Source: Chromobacterium violaceum ATCC 12472 (GTDB lineage Bacteria > Pseudomonadota > Gammaproteobacteria > Burkholderiales > Chromobacteriaceae). From it: a DNA stretch of 64,000 nt. The DNA lies in NCBI RefSeq assembly GCF_000007705.1, contig NC_005085.1, forward strand, positions 2,117,752 to 2,181,751, read 5' to 3'. Shown here piece after piece: positions 28,623 to 38,026 of the stretch. Under the pieces are notes generated by a model that was given only the letters and a program-made list of their open reading frames with translations, was not told where the DNA came from and did no database searches. The translations under genes and the position numbers were made by a program. Each line of letters starts with the position of its first letter. Positions within the stretch are counted from its first letter, which is position 1.

Positions 28623-29369
28623 ATGACCAAGATCACTCGCGCATTTCTGGGCAAAGTCCTGGGCGCAGCCGGCCTGCTGACCGCACTGCCGGCGCTGGCG
28701 GCGGAGACCGTCAGCACTTCCAATCCGTACGGCATCGACGCGCTGTGGTCGCAAGGCGACTTCGTGGCGAAGGGCACGCTGATCATTCTGCTGATCATGT
28801 CGGCGTCCACCTGGTACGTCGGCATCGTCAAGCTGCTGGAACAACGCCGCCTGATCAAGCAGGGGCATGAACTGCTGGCCCACCACGGCGTGGACCTGCA
28901 AAAGGCCGCCAGCGAGCTGGCGGACGAAGGGATGTACAGCGCGGTGGCGCAAGCCGGCATTGAAGCCGCCGCCGAGCACAAGGGCGAGCTGGCCAACCGC
29001 GTGGACCTGAATACCTGGGTGGCGATGGCGATTTCGGACGCGGTGGACTCCGCCAGCCATCACATGCAGAACGGTCTGTCGGTGATCGCCACCGTGGGCT
29101 CCACCGCGCCGTTCGTCGGCCTGTTCGGCACGGTGTGGGGCATCTACCACGCGCTGGTGAAGATCGGCACTTCGGGCCAGGCTTCCATCGATAAAGTGGC
29201 CGGCCCGGTGGGCGAAGCGCTGATCATGACCGCGATCGGCCTGGCGGTGGCGGTGCCGGCGGTGCTGGGATACAACTGGCTGGTGCGGCGCAACAAGCTG
29301 GTGCTGGACAACGTGCGCGTGGTGTCGGGCCGTCTGCACGCCAGCCTGCTGAACAACCCGAGCCGGTAA
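28623..29369 (+). CDS. exbB: Biopolymer transport protein ExbB (unit 1)
   Basis: 248 aa inner-membrane proton-channel subunit of the TonB motor. A signal-like N-terminus (KVLGAAGLLTALPALAAE) is followed by three membrane helices near residues 50-70, 155-180 and 197-220, with the conserved VGSTAPFVGLFGTVWGIYHAL and GPVGEALIMTAIGLAVAVPAVLGYN segments. AAAGGAG lies nine bases before the ATG. The protein is identical to the one encoded at 44826. Confidence 0.93.
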   Translation: MTKITRAFLGKVLGAAGLLTALPALAAETVSTSNPYGIDALWSQGDFVAKGTLIILLIMSASTWYVGIVKLLEQRRLIKQGHELLAHHGVDLQKAASELADEGMYSAVAQAGIEAAAEHKGELANRVDLNTWVAMAISDAVDSASHHMQNGLSVIATVGSTAPFVGLFGTVWGIYHALVKIGTSGQASIDKVAGPVGEALIMTAIGLAVAVPAVLGYNWLVRRNKLVLDNVRVVSGRLHASLLNNPSR

Positions 29370-29375
29370 TCGAAG

Positions 29376-29819
29376 ATGGCCCGTTACACGCGATTTGGCC
29401 ACGGCAAGGGCGACGAGGACCAGGTGCTGTCTGCGATCAACACCACGCCGCTGGTGGACGTGATGCTGGTGCTGCTGATCATCTTTCTGATCACGGTGCC
29501 GGTGGTGACGCAAACGGTGAAGATGACGCTGCCGAAAGAACAGAACATCCCGACGCAGACCAAGCCGGAGAACGTGGTGCTGGGGGTGGGGCCGGACAGC
29601 CGCATCTACTGGAACATGTCGCCGGTGAAGGATCAGCAGGAATTGCTGGCGCGGCTGGTGAAGGAAGCGAAGAAGGATCCGCAGCCGGAAGTGCACATCC
29701 GGGGCGACGCGACGGCGCGGTACGCGCCGATCGGCCGCATCGTGCTGGCGGTGCAGCAGGCGGGGATCGTGAAGATCGCGTTCATCACGGAGCCGCCGGC
29801 GCCCGGCGGCGGGGAGTAG
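29376..29819 (+). CDS. exbD: Biopolymer transport protein ExbD, first (unit 1)
   Basis: 147 aa. One membrane helix near the N-terminus (NTTPLVDVMLVLLIIFLITVPV), whose Asp in PLVDVMLVLL is the proton-carrying residue of ExbD/TolR proteins, then a periplasmic domain. It starts six bases after exbB. Identical to the copy at 45579. Confidence 0.92.
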   Translation: MARYTRFGHGKGDEDQVLSAINTTPLVDVMLVLLIIFLITVPVVTQTVKMTLPKEQNIPTQTKPENVVLGVGPDSRIYWNMSPVKDQQELLARLVKEAKKDPQPEVHIRGDATARYAPIGRIVLAVQQAGIVKIAFITEPPAPGGGE

Positions 29820-29829
29820 GAGAAGAGAC

Positions 29830-30252
29830 ATGGCGATGAATGTGGGGTCGTCGGGAGAAGACGACCTGATGATGGAGATCAACACCACGCCGCTGATCGA
29901 CGTGATGTTGGTGATGCTGATCATGCTGATCATCACGATACCGATCCAGACGCACGCGGTGAAGCTGGACATGCCGGTGAACACGCCGTCGAAGGTGCAG
30001 GTGAAGCCGGTGGTGGTGCAGATCGACATTGCGCCGGACAACGGGGTGATGTGGAACGGCGAGCGTTTGGCGAACCGCGAGGCGTTGGAGGCGAAGCTGT
30101 CGGCGGCGGGGAAGTCGGAGCCGCAGCCGGAGCTGCACATCAAGCCGAACAAGGATGCGAGTTACGCGCCGGTGGCGATGGTGCTGGCGGAGTCGCAGCG
30201 TTTGGGTTTGACGAAGCTGGGCATCGTCGGATCGGAACAGTTTGTGCAATGA
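29830..30252 (+). CDS. exbD: Biopolymer transport protein ExbD, second (unit 1)
   Basis: 140 aa. Same layout as the first ExbD: NTTPLIDVMLVMLIMLIITIPI carries the conserved membrane Asp, followed by a periplasmic domain with AESQRLGLTKLGIVG near the end. It differs from its neighbour, so the motor may contain ExbD heterodimers. AGGAGAAGAG precedes the ATG. The last codons differ from the second copy, marking the end of the direct repeat. Confidence 0.92.
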   Translation: MAMNVGSSGEDDLMMEINTTPLIDVMLVMLIMLIITIPIQTHAVKLDMPVNTPSKVQVKPVVVQIDIAPDNGVMWNGERLANREALEAKLSAAGKSEPQPELHIKPNKDASYAPVAMVLAESQRLGLTKLGIVGSEQFVQ

Positions 30253-30288
30253 CATTAAAATAAATTCACGGATGTGGCATGATGTCGG

Positions 30289-30312
30289 ACAGGCGGCCAA
30301 ACGGCCGCCTGT
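30289..30312. terminator. Hairpin after tonB-exbB-exbD-exbD unit 1
   Basis: A 10-bp stem (30289-30298 with 30303-30312) with a 4-base loop. No clear T run follows, so termination may be partial and read into the RND genes. Confidence 0.6.
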
Positions 30313-30370
30313 TCCGTAATCGACAACAAGACCGGATGACGCCGCGATGGCCACATCGGAAAACACACAT

Positions 30371-31477
30371 ATGAACATACGTCTTTGCCTGTCCGCCCTG
30401 TTTCTTCTATCGCTAGCCGCCTGTGGCAAGGGCGGCGCCGAGCATGCGTCCGCTTCCGGCAAGAACGCGTCGGCGCCGGCGGCGCGCCGCTTGTCCGGCG
30501 CCGATGTGGTGCGGGCGGAAGTGAGGCCGCTCGCCGCCGCCATTCCGTTCACCGGCTCGCTGAACGCGCTGACCAGCAGCGCGGTGGCGTCCGAGGTCGA
30601 CGCCAACGTTCGCGAAGTGAAGGTGCGCGAAGGGGAGAGTGTGCGTCGCGGCCAGTTGCTGGCGGTGCTGGACGCCGAGTCGTTGGGGCAGTCGGTGGCG
30701 GAGCAGAACGCCCAGCTCGACAACTCCAAGGCGCGGCTGAAGCTGGCCAAGGTCAAGCTGGACAAGCAGCGCGAGCTGTTGGGCAAGGGTTTCATTTCCC
30801 AGGTGGCGTTCGACGAGCTGGAAAGCGATTACCGAGTGAAAGAAGGCGAGCTTCGCGCGCAGTCGGCCCAGTTGGCGCGGGCTCAGCGCTCGCTGGCCGA
30901 TGCCCAGGTGAAATCGCCGATAGACGGCGTGGTCTACGAGCGCAAGATCAATCCGGGCGAAGTGGCCAGCCGCAATATGAAGCTGTTTTCGGTGGCCGAC
31001 CTGGCGGTGCTGGAGATCGCCGCCACCGTGCCCTCGAGACTGGTGGGGCAGGTCAGGGTGGGCATGCCGGCTTCGTTCAGCGTCGACGGCCGCGACGTCC
31101 AAGAGCATGGCGAAGTGGTGCGCATCAATCCGGTGGCCATCCCCGGCACCCGCAGCTTCACGCTGTTCGTGCGGGTGCGGAACACGGACGGGCACTTGAA
31201 GGTGGGCCAGTTCGCCAAGGGCGGGGTGGTGGTGCGCGAGGTGAAGGACAAGGTGGTGGTGCCCATCGCCGCGGTGCGCGACATCGACGCCAAGCCCTGG
31301 GTGATGGTGGTGGAGAAGGGCCGGTTGGCGAAGCGGCCGGTAACCGTGGAGTTGCGCGCGGAAAACGAGCGCCAGGCCGCGATTGGTGGCGTGGCCGCCG
31401 GCGCCAGCGTGATCGTCGGCGAACTGCTGGGCAGCAAGGCGGGCGACCCGGTCAGCCTGCCGGCCCGACTGGGTTGA
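30371..31477 (+). CDS. RND efflux periplasmic adaptor (membrane fusion lipoprotein)
   Basis: 368 aa. A lipoprotein signal with lipobox LAAC places Cys18 as the acylated residue. The rest is a classic membrane-fusion protein: biotinyl-lipoyl half-motifs (ASEVDANVREVKVREGESVRRGQLLAVLD and SPIDGVVYERKINPGE) flank an alpha-helical hairpin (about 95-160), followed by beta-barrel and membrane-proximal domains. It couples the inner-membrane pump encoded 10 bases downstream to an outer-membrane channel. No outer-membrane factor gene is present here. The start at 30371 was chosen because it gives a normal lipoprotein signal; ATG 30347 adds eight residues. Confidence 0.88.
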   Translation: MNIRLCLSALFLLSLAACGKGGAEHASASGKNASAPAARRLSGADVVRAEVRPLAAAIPFTGSLNALTSSAVASEVDANVREVKVREGESVRRGQLLAVLDAESLGQSVAEQNAQLDNSKARLKLAKVKLDKQRELLGKGFISQVAFDELESDYRVKEGELRAQSAQLARAQRSLADAQVKSPIDGVVYERKINPGEVASRNMKLFSVADLAVLEIAATVPSRLVGQVRVGMPASFSVDGRDVQEHGEVVRINPVAIPGTRSFTLFVRVRNTDGHLKVGQFAKGGVVVREVKDKVVVPIAAVRDIDAKPWVMVVEKGRLAKRPVTVELRAENERQAAIGGVAAGASVIVGELLGSKAGDPVSLPARLG

Positions 31478-31487
31478 GGAGAACGTC

Positions 31488-34400
31488 ATGTGGCTGACCC
31501 GCGTAAGCGTGCGCAACCCGTATTTCGCCGCAGTATTGATGATGACGCTGATGGTGCTGGGCCTGTTCTCCTGGCAGAAGCTGGCCGTGGAGGAAATGCC
31601 CGACGTCCGTCTGCCGATGGCAGTGGTGGAGACGCGCTATACCGGCGCCTCGCCCGAGGTGGTGGAGAGCGAGGTGAGCAAGCCGCTGGAGGAGGCGCTC
31701 AACACCGTCAACGGCATCAAGGAAATCCGTTCCTATTCTTCCGAGGGCAGCTCTTTCGTGGTGGCCGAGTTCGAGCTGTCCGTCGACCCCATCGTCGCGG
31801 TGCAGAACGTGCGCGACAAGGTGGCGTCGGTGCAGGGGCAGTTCCGCCGCGAGATCGGCACGCCGTCGGTGTCCCAGGTGGACCCCAACGACAAGCCCAT
31901 GCTGTCGCTGTCGCTGACCTCCAGCCAGACCCGGCCGCGCGAGCTGAGCAGCTGGGCGGAGAACGTGCTGAAGAAGCGGCTGCAGATGGTGGAGGGCGTC
32001 GGCGACGTCAGCCTGATCGGCGCGGTGAAACGGGAAATCCGCATCGACATCGATCCGGTGCGGCTGGAAGGCTCCGGCCTGTCGCTGGCCGATGTGGCCG
32101 ACGCCATCAAGGCCGCCAACCAGGATTTCCCGGCCGGCAACGTGTCCACCGCGCACAAGGAGTGGGCGATCCGGGTGTCCGGCAAGCTGAAGTCCGCCGA
32201 CGACTTCGCCGCGCTGGCTGTCGGCTATCGCAACGGCACGCCGATCCGGCTGGACGACATCGCGGCGGTGGCGGACACCCAGGCGGAACAGGACAGCGTG
32301 TCGCTGGTCAATGGTCAGCCCGGCCTGGGCGTGGACGTCAAGGCCGCGCGCGGTGCCAACGAGGTGGCGGTGGCCGCCGGGGTCAAGAAACTGCTGACCG
32401 AACTGAAGCCGCAGATGCCGGCCGGTACCGAGCTGCGCTACACCTATGATTCCGCCGAGGACGTGAAGAAGGCGCTGAGCAGCGTGGAGTCGATGCTGCT
32501 GGAAGGCGCGGGGCTGACCATCCTGATCGTGTTCCTGTTCCTGGGCAGCTGGCGCAGCACGGTGATCACCGGCTTGACGCTGCCGGTGGCGCTGGTGGGC
32601 ACGCTGTTCGCGATGCAGTTGATGGGCTTCACGCTGAACATGCTGACGCTGTTGGCGCTGTCGCTGTCCATCGGCCTGCTGATCGACGACGCCATCGTGG
32701 TGCGGGAAAACATCGTCCGCCACGCCGCGCTTGGCAAGAGCCATTACCAGGCCGCGCTGGACGGCACCAATGAGATCGGCCTGGCGGTGCTGGCCACCAC
32801 GCTGACCGTGGTGGCGGTGTTCCTGCCGGTGGGCTTCATGAGCGGCATCATCGGCCGCTTCTTCCATCAGTTCGGCCTCACCGTCGCGGTGGCGGTGCTG
32901 ATCTCGATGTTCGTCAGCTTCTCGCTGGACCCGATGCTGTCGTCGATCTGGCACGACCCCCACCACCACGGCGATCGCCACTGCGGCCCGCTGGGTCGGA
33001 TGCTGGACTGGTTCGAAACCTCGCTGGACCGCCTGTCCGAGCGCTACGCGGCAGTGATCCGCTGGGTGCTCGGCCATCGCAAGACCACATTGGCGCTGGC
33101 GCTGGGCGTGACCGTGGCCAGCTTCATGCTGGTGCCCAGGATAGGCGGCGAATTCGTGCCGGTGCGCGACAGCGGCAAGATCAACGTGGTGTACCAGACC
33201 GCGTCGGGCTCCTCGCTGGAATACACGACGCTGAAGGGCAAGGAACTGGCGGCCGCGCTGTCCGGCATCAAGGAAATCCAGACCGTGTCGCTGGATGTCG
33301 GCGCCGGCAACTTCGGGGCCGGCAAGAACGACGGCCAGCTGACGCTGGACATCGGCGACAAGCGCTCGCGCCAGCGCAGCCTGGACCAGGTCATCGCCGA
33401 CGCCCGCAAGCGGGTGCAGCCGGTGGCCGGCGTGCTGATCAAGGCGGTGGCCAACGACGAGCAGCAGGGCAAGCCCATCTTCATCGGCCTGCGCGGCTCC
33501 AATCTGGCCGAGCTGGACGCGGTGTCGCGCGACATCATGGCCCGCATCGCCAAGGTGAAGGGCGTCAAGGACATCGAGTCCAACCTGACCGAAGGCGATC
33601 CGTCGCTTAGCCTGACGCTGAAGCGCGACGCGGCGCTGAGCCTGGGCGTGGATCTCAACCGGGTGGGCAACCTGCTGTCCATGTTGCTGGCCGGCAATGT
33701 GGTGACGACCTGGGAGGCGCCGGACGGCGAGAATTACGACGTGCGGCTCCGGGTGCCGAAGGACGAGCGCCGCCAGGAGCTGCTGGACCAGCTGAAGGTG
33801 GCCGGCAACCGCGACGAAAACGGCGCGGCGCAGATGGTGCCGCTGTCCACGCTGATCGAGACCCGGCAGGGCGTCAGCCCGCGCCAGATCAAGCGCACCA
33901 ATATGATGCGCGAGATCAGCATCCTGGCCAATGTGGAGGGCCGCGACGTCGGCTCGGCGATGGCCGACATCGACAAGCTGCTGGACGGCACCCAGCTGCC
34001 GCAGGGCGTGCAGCGCATGCACCGCGGCCAGCAGAAGGACATGGAGGAAACCGTGGGCAACGCGCTGCGCGCGCTGGGCCTGGGCGTGATCTTCATCTAC
34101 CTGATCCTGGCCGCGCAGTTCCGCAGCTTCACCATGCCGGTAACCATCATGGTGGCGTTGCCGCTGGCTTTCGGCGGCGTGTTCGTTGCGCTGTTCCTGT
34201 GGGGCTCCACGCTGAACATGTTCTCCATCATCGGCATCATCATGCTGATGGGCCTGGTGGCCAAGAACGGCATTCTGCTGGTGGACTTCATCAATCGCGC
34301 CCGCCAGGACGGCATGGCCCGGGAAGACGCCATCGTCGAGGCGGGCAGGGTGCGGCTGCGCCCCATCATGATGACCAGCCTGGCGATGATCTTCGGCATG

Positions 34401-34607
34401 CTGCCATTGGCGCTGGGCACCGGCGACGGTTCGGAGACCAATCGGCCGATGGCACACGCCATCATCGGCGGTCTGGCCACTTCCACGCTGTTGACCCTGC
34501 TGGTGGTGCCGGTGGTGTACACCTATCTGGACGGCCTGCGCGTCCGCATCCGCCGCCTGCTCGGCGGCCGCCGCGCGCTGGGCCTGAGCGAGGCCGGGGG
34601 CAAATAG
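31488..34607 (+). CDS. RND efflux pump inner-membrane transporter
   Basis: 1039 aa with the twelve-helix, two-large-loop layout of HAE-type RND pumps; length matches AcrB/MexB. The proton-relay pair lies in the fourth helix ([16 protein letters not shown]). The N-terminus ([22 protein letters not shown]...) and helix [17 protein letters not shown] are typical. It pumps drugs or other amphiphiles from the periplasm or membrane to a channel protein encoded elsewhere. AGGAG stands before the ATG. The two genes form an operon inside the 16-kb segment between the direct repeats. Confidence 0.92.
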   Translation: MWLTRVSVRNPYFAAVLMMTLMVLGLFSWQKLAVEEMPDVRLPMAVVETRYTGASPEVVESEVSKPLEEALNTVNGIKEIRSYSSEGSSFVVAEFELSVDPIVAVQNVRDKVASVQGQFRREIGTPSVSQVDPNDKPMLSLSLTSSQTRPRELSSWAENVLKKRLQMVEGVGDVSLIGAVKREIRIDIDPVRLEGSGLSLADVADAIKAANQDFPAGNVSTAHKEWAIRVSGKLKSADDFAALAVGYRNGTPIRLDDIAAVADTQAEQDSVSLVNGQPGLGVDVKAARGANEVAVAAGVKKLLTELKPQMPAGTELRYTYDSAEDVKKALSSVESMLLEGAGLTILIVFLFLGSWRSTVITGLTLPVALVGTLFAMQLMGFTLNMLTLLALSLSIGLLIDDAIVVRENIVRHAALGKSHYQAALDGTNEIGLAVLATTLTVVAVFLPVGFMSGIIGRFFHQFGLTVAVAVLISMFVSFSLDPMLSSIWHDPHHHGDRHCGPLGRMLDWFETSLDRLSERYAAVIRWVLGHRKTTLALALGVTVASFMLVPRIGGEFVPVRDSGKINVVYQTASGSSLEYTTLKGKELAAALSGIKEIQTVSLDVGAGNFGAGKNDGQLTLDIGDKRSRQRSLDQVIADARKRVQPVAGVLIKAVANDEQQGKPIFIGLRGSNLAELDAVSRDIMARIAKVKGVKDIESNLTEGDPSLSLTLKRDAALSLGVDLNRVGNLLSMLLAGNVVTTWEAPDGENYDVRLRVPKDERRQELLDQLKVAGNRDENGAAQMVPLSTLIETRQGVSPRQIKRTNMMREISILANVEGRDVGSAMADIDKLLDGTQLPQGVQRMHRGQQKDMEETVGNALRALGLGVIFIYLILAAQFRSFTMPVTIMVALPLAFGGVFVALFLWGSTLNMFSIIGIIMLMGLVAKNGILLVDFINRARQDGMAREDAIVEAGRVRLRPIMMTSLAMIFGMLPLALGTGDGSETNRPMAHAIIGGLATSTLLTLLVVPVVYTYLDGLRVRIRRLLGGRRALGLSEAGGK

Positions 34608-34610
34608 ACA

Positions 34611-34634
34611 AGGAGCCGGCAATCGCCGGCTCCT
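34611..34634. terminator. Hairpin between RND operon and convergent lipoprotein gene
   Basis: A perfect 10-bp GC-rich stem (34611-34620 with 34625-34634) with a 4-base loop between two convergent genes. No strong T run on either side. Confidence 0.65.
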
Positions 34635-34658
34635 GTCATGTGGAACATCGACGGGGCC

Positions 34659-35024
34659 TTACTTGCGGGTCGGCGCGACGCAGTCGTTGCCGTCGAAGCT
34701 GACCGACAAGACGGTGTGGTCGCGCGGATCGACGACGAAGTTGGTGGTGCAGCTGTAGTAGACCGATCCGCCGCCGCTGACGCTCCACGGGTAGTAGAAG
34801 CCGTTGCCCTGTATCGGCATTTCCTGGCTGTAGGCGGTGCGGTAGGTGTAGAGCAGCTTGCCGTTGGGCATGGTCATCTGGGCGGTAGGCGCGCCCCAGG
34901 TTGCCAGCAGTTCGTTGGCGTCGCGCCCCTGCCAGGCGTAGACCTTTTGCGCGTAGCCCTGTTGGGTGGCGCAGCCGGCCAGCAGCAGCGCGGCCAGCGC
35001 GAGCATGAATGTTGCGGATTTCAT
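34659..35024 (-). CDS. Small lipoprotein of unknown function
   Basis: 121 aa. A lipoprotein signal with lipobox LAGC (Cys18) is followed by a short mature part with GRDANELLATWGAPT, a pattern common in small outer-membrane assembly-type (SmpA/BamE-like fold) or uncharacterised lipoproteins, and a pair of cysteines (YYSCTTNF..., GNDCVAP). No function can be assigned. AAGGAGAGC precedes the ATG. It is transcribed divergently from the peptide transporter. Confidence 0.75.
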   Translation of the reverse strand: MKSATFMLALAALLLAGCATQQGYAQKVYAWQGRDANELLATWGAPTAQMTMPNGKLLYTYRTAYSQEMPIQGNGFYYPWSVSGGGSVYYSCTTNFVVDPRDHTVLSVSFDGNDCVAPTRK

Positions 35025-35095
35025 AGCGCTCTCCTTGCGGCGGCGCGGGCCTGTCGGGATTGCGCGGCCGCGGCGGACATGGGTTTGTTGTTTAT

Positions 35096-35134
35096 TTAAC
35101 GATGATGTCATCTTGTCGGTGTGTCAATCGTTAA
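35096..35134. promoter_or_regulatory. Dyad TTAACGAT-N23-ATCGTTAA between divergent genes
   Basis: Perfect 8-bp arms (35096-35103, 35127-35134) with a smaller palindrome GATGA-TG-TCATC between them (35101-35112). It sits in the promoter gap between the minus-strand lipoprotein and the plus-strand transporter operon. Confidence 0.45.
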
Positions 35135-35270
35135 GGTGTGGGCGATATCGGCTTTGTGTTAACAAGATTGAGCCTGCGCGGCCGCGGACGCCAAGCGGCC
35201 GGCCGCGATAGAAAATCGACCATCCCGATGCGGACTGGTTCCGATTAGAAAAATAGAGGAGAAAACGTCT

Positions 35271-37049
35271 ATGTGCCTGAGAAAGCCCCTGGTGGCGGCA
35301 CTGATGGTCTGGGGGAGCGTGACGCCGCTGCATGCGGCCGCCGCGGAGAAGGTGCTGCATGTGGCGTTCAGCGCGCCGGAGACCGGATTTGATCCGGCCA
35401 AGATATCCGACATCTATTCGTCCGCGGTGATCGAGCACATCTACGATCCCTTGCTGACTTTTGACTACCTGTCCCGCCCGGTGAAGGTGGTGCCCAATGT
35501 GACCACGGCGATGCCGACGGTCAGCGCCGACGGTCTGACTTACACTTTCCATTTGAAGAAGGGCATTTATTTCGCGCCTGACCCGGCGTTCAAGGGCAAG
35601 AAGCGCGAACTGACCGCCGCCGATTACGTGTACTCGATCAAGCGCCTGTCCGATCCGACGGTGGCTTCGCCGCTCAGCGATACCTTCACCGACAAGCTGG
35701 CGGGCTTGGCTGAGCTGGTGAAGAAAGCGGGCAAGGGCAAACTGGACTACGACACGGTGGTGGAAGGCGTGAAGACGCTGGACCGCTACACCTTGCAGCT
35801 CAAGTTCAAGCAGCCATTCCCATCCCTGCCTTTCCTGCTGGCCGGCAGCTGGGTGGAGGGACAGGCGCGGGAAGTGGTCGATGCCTATGGCGACAATACC
35901 AATGCCCACCCGGTCGGCACCGGGCCTTATGTTTTGAAGGACTGGAAGCCGGGCAACAGCATGACGCTGGTGCGCAATCCCAATTTCCGCCGAGAGGTCT
36001 TCCATTATGGCGCGGCCGCCGATGCCGGCGATCAACGGATCGCCGCGCGGATGAACGGCAAGCGCTATCCGCAGATAGACCGGATCGAGGTGTCGGTGAT
36101 CCAGGAGGAACAGCCGGCCTGGCTGGCCTTCAAGAGTGGGGAGTTGGATCTCGTAGGCATTCCTCAGCCTTTGATCCGGCAAGTCCTGCGGCTGGACCCC
36201 AAGAATCCCTGGCGCGCGGAGCTGAAGCCGGAACTGAAAAACAAGGGCGTTCAGCTTAGCCGCGAGCTGGGCGAGGAGGTCACCTTCTACGCGTTCAATA
36301 TGAAGGACCCGGTCGTCGGCGGGTACGGCAAGGACAAGATCGCGCTGCGCCGCGCGATTTCCATGGCTTTCGACACCAACGAAACGATACGCGACATCCG
36401 CCGCAACCAGGCGGTGCAGGTGCAGTACATCGTGCCGCCCAACGTGGCCGGGCACAATCCCGATTTCCGCGCCGCCTATCCTTACAACCCGCCCTTGGCC
36501 AATGCCTTGCTGGACCAGTTCGGCTACAAGATCGGCGCCGACGGCTACCGCCATGCTCCGGACGGCAAGCCCGTCGTCGTCGATTTCCTGACCGGCCCCA
36601 CCGCCATCGACAAGCAGTGGAACGAGTATTGGCAGAAGGCCTTCGACCGCATCAAGGTGAAGGTGAATTTCCGCGTGATGCAGTGGAACGAGCAGGTGAA
36701 GGCGCAGCGCGACTGCAAGTTCGGCATGAACGGCGGCGCCTGGAGCGCGGATTACCCCGACGGCGACAACTTCACGCAACTGCTGTACGGCGGCAATGTC
36801 GGCAACTCCAACAACGCCTGCTACCAGTCCCCGCGCTACGACAAGCTCTACGAACAGTCGCGCCTGCTGCCGGACGGACCGGAGCGCAACCGCCTGTACG
36901 ACCAGATGAACAAGATCGTGGCCGGCGACACGCCGTGGATGTTCAGCGACATTCGTTTCACCAACGCGCTGGCGCAGCCGTGGGTGAGGGGGTTCAAGCA
37001 CCACCCCAACTTCAATGCCATCTGGCGTTTCCTGGACGTAGAAAAATAA
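35271..37049 (+). CDS. Peptide ABC transporter substrate-binding protein (family 5)
   Basis: 592 aa, periplasmic; a signal peptide ends near LHAAAA. The family 5 signature appears as the N-terminal GFDPAKISDIYSSAVIEHIYDPLLTFDY and the later NAHPVGTGPYVLKDWKPGNSMTLVRNPNF. Such proteins (OppA, DppA) bind oligopeptides or dipeptides; some bind other cargo such as nickel or antibiotics, so the exact ligand is open. AGGAG is 11 bases before the ATG. It leads a four-gene operon with two permeases and a fused double ATPase. Confidence 0.88.
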   Translation: MCLRKPLVAALMVWGSVTPLHAAAAEKVLHVAFSAPETGFDPAKISDIYSSAVIEHIYDPLLTFDYLSRPVKVVPNVTTAMPTVSADGLTYTFHLKKGIYFAPDPAFKGKKRELTAADYVYSIKRLSDPTVASPLSDTFTDKLAGLAELVKKAGKGKLDYDTVVEGVKTLDRYTLQLKFKQPFPSLPFLLAGSWVEGQAREVVDAYGDNTNAHPVGTGPYVLKDWKPGNSMTLVRNPNFRREVFHYGAAADAGDQRIAARMNGKRYPQIDRIEVSVIQEEQPAWLAFKSGELDLVGIPQPLIRQVLRLDPKNPWRAELKPELKNKGVQLSRELGEEVTFYAFNMKDPVVGGYGKDKIALRRAISMAFDTNETIRDIRRNQAVQVQYIVPPNVAGHNPDFRAAYPYNPPLANALLDQFGYKIGADGYRHAPDGKPVVVDFLTGPTAIDKQWNEYWQKAFDRIKVKVNFRVMQWNEQVKAQRDCKFGMNGGAWSADYPDGDNFTQLLYGGNVGNSNNACYQSPRYDKLYEQSRLLPDGPERNRLYDQMNKIVAGDTPWMFSDIRFTNALAQPWVRGFKHHPNFNAIWRFLDVEK

Positions 37050-37071
37050 GCGGGGAGCGAGGAGAATCATC

Positions 37072-38010
37072 ATGTCCGCATTCATCATCCGCCGGCTGCT
37101 GCAAATGATCCCGACCCTGTTCGGGGTGATGCTGCTGGTATTCATCCTGTTCACGCTGGTGGGCGGCGATCCGTCGCTGGTGCTGGCCGGCAAGCATTTC
37201 TCGGCCGAGGTGCTGGCGCACATCCGCGCCCAATTGGGTCTGGACAAGAGCCTGCCGGAACAATTTCTGTTGTTTGTCCATCAAGTGCTGACGCTGGACT
37301 TCGGCACTTCCTGGTCCACCCAGCAGCCGGTGTCCGACATCATCGGCAGCCGCGTCGGGCCGTCGCTGACGCTGACCGGCGCCATGCTGGTGGTCGATCT
37401 GCTGGTCGCCATTCCATTGGCGGCGCTGGTCGCGTACTTCCGCGGCGGCCTGACCGATCACATCGTCACCATTTCCTGCACCGTGGCCATGTCCATCAGC
37501 GCGCTGATCTACATCATCGCCGGCCAGTTTTTCCTCGGCTTCAAGCTGGGCTGGTTTCCGGTGCGCGGCTGGGGGGATTCGTTCTGGGTCAATCTATTCG
37601 TCTACGTGCCGCTGCCCTTGCTGCTGGGCTTGATGGTGTCGCTCGGACCGGACATCCGTTTCTATCGCAGCTTCTTCGTCGAGGAACTGGGCCAGGACTA
37701 TGTGCGCACCGCGCGGGCCAAAGGTTTGTCCGAACGCCAGATCATGCTGAAGCACGTGCTGCGCAACGCGCTGATTCCGGTGGTGACCAGCGTGATGATG
37801 TCCTTGCCGTACATGTTGCTGGGCGCGCTGGTGCTGGAGAGCTTCTTCGGCATTCCCGGCATGGGCAACGAGGTGGTGCAGGCGGTGAACAAGAGCGATT
37901 TCCCGGTGATCAAGGCCATCACCATCTATATCGCCATCGCCACCATGGTGTTCAACCTGTTGGGCGACCTGGTCTACAAGTGGATCGATCCGCGCGTGCA
38001 ACTGAAGTAA
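37072..38010 (+). CDS. Peptide ABC transporter permease (DppB/OppB type)
   Basis: 312 aa with about six membrane helices. The EAA loop is ELGQDYVRTARAKGLSERQIMLKHVLRNALIPV, as in DppB/OppB. It opens with FIIRRLLQMIPTLFGVMLLVFILFTLVGGDPS, the normal start of the family. AGGAG precedes the ATG; 22 bases separate it from the binding protein. Confidence 0.92.
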   Translation: MSAFIIRRLLQMIPTLFGVMLLVFILFTLVGGDPSLVLAGKHFSAEVLAHIRAQLGLDKSLPEQFLLFVHQVLTLDFGTSWSTQQPVSDIIGSRVGPSLTLTGAMLVVDLLVAIPLAALVAYFRGGLTDHIVTISCTVAMSISALIYIIAGQFFLGFKLGWFPVRGWGDSFWVNLFVYVPLPLLLGLMVSLGPDIRFYRSFFVEELGQDYVRTARAKGLSERQIMLKHVLRNALIPVVTSVMMSLPYMLLGALVLESFFGIPGMGNEVVQAVNKSDFPVIKAITIYIAIATMVFNLLGDLVYKWIDPRVQLK

Positions 38011-38026
38011 GCGGAGGAGAACAATC

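Larger units (their letters stand above)
28020..30245 (+). repeat. 2.2-kb direct repeat, copy A (tonB 3' part-exbB-exbD-exbD)
   Basis: Matches 44223-46448 base for base except at 28121, 28274, 28278 and 28334, all in tonB; no difference was seen by eye in exbB, either exbD, or the intergenic gaps. The match starts abruptly inside the tonB membrane-helix codons, where the upstream sequence is only moderately similar, and ends at the last codons of exbD 2. The offset between copies is 16,203 bases. Confidence 0.92.

Noticed and set aside
28599-30152. Long minus-strand open frames opposite exbB-exbD, the same in both copies (also 44802-46355)
   Set aside because: Their identity only mirrors the identity of the DNA repeat; the translation is His/Arg-rich shadow sequence.
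31452-34622. A 1056-codon minus-strand open frame opposite the RND pump
   Set aside because: Codon-usage shadow; the opposite strand encodes an unmistakable RND transporter.
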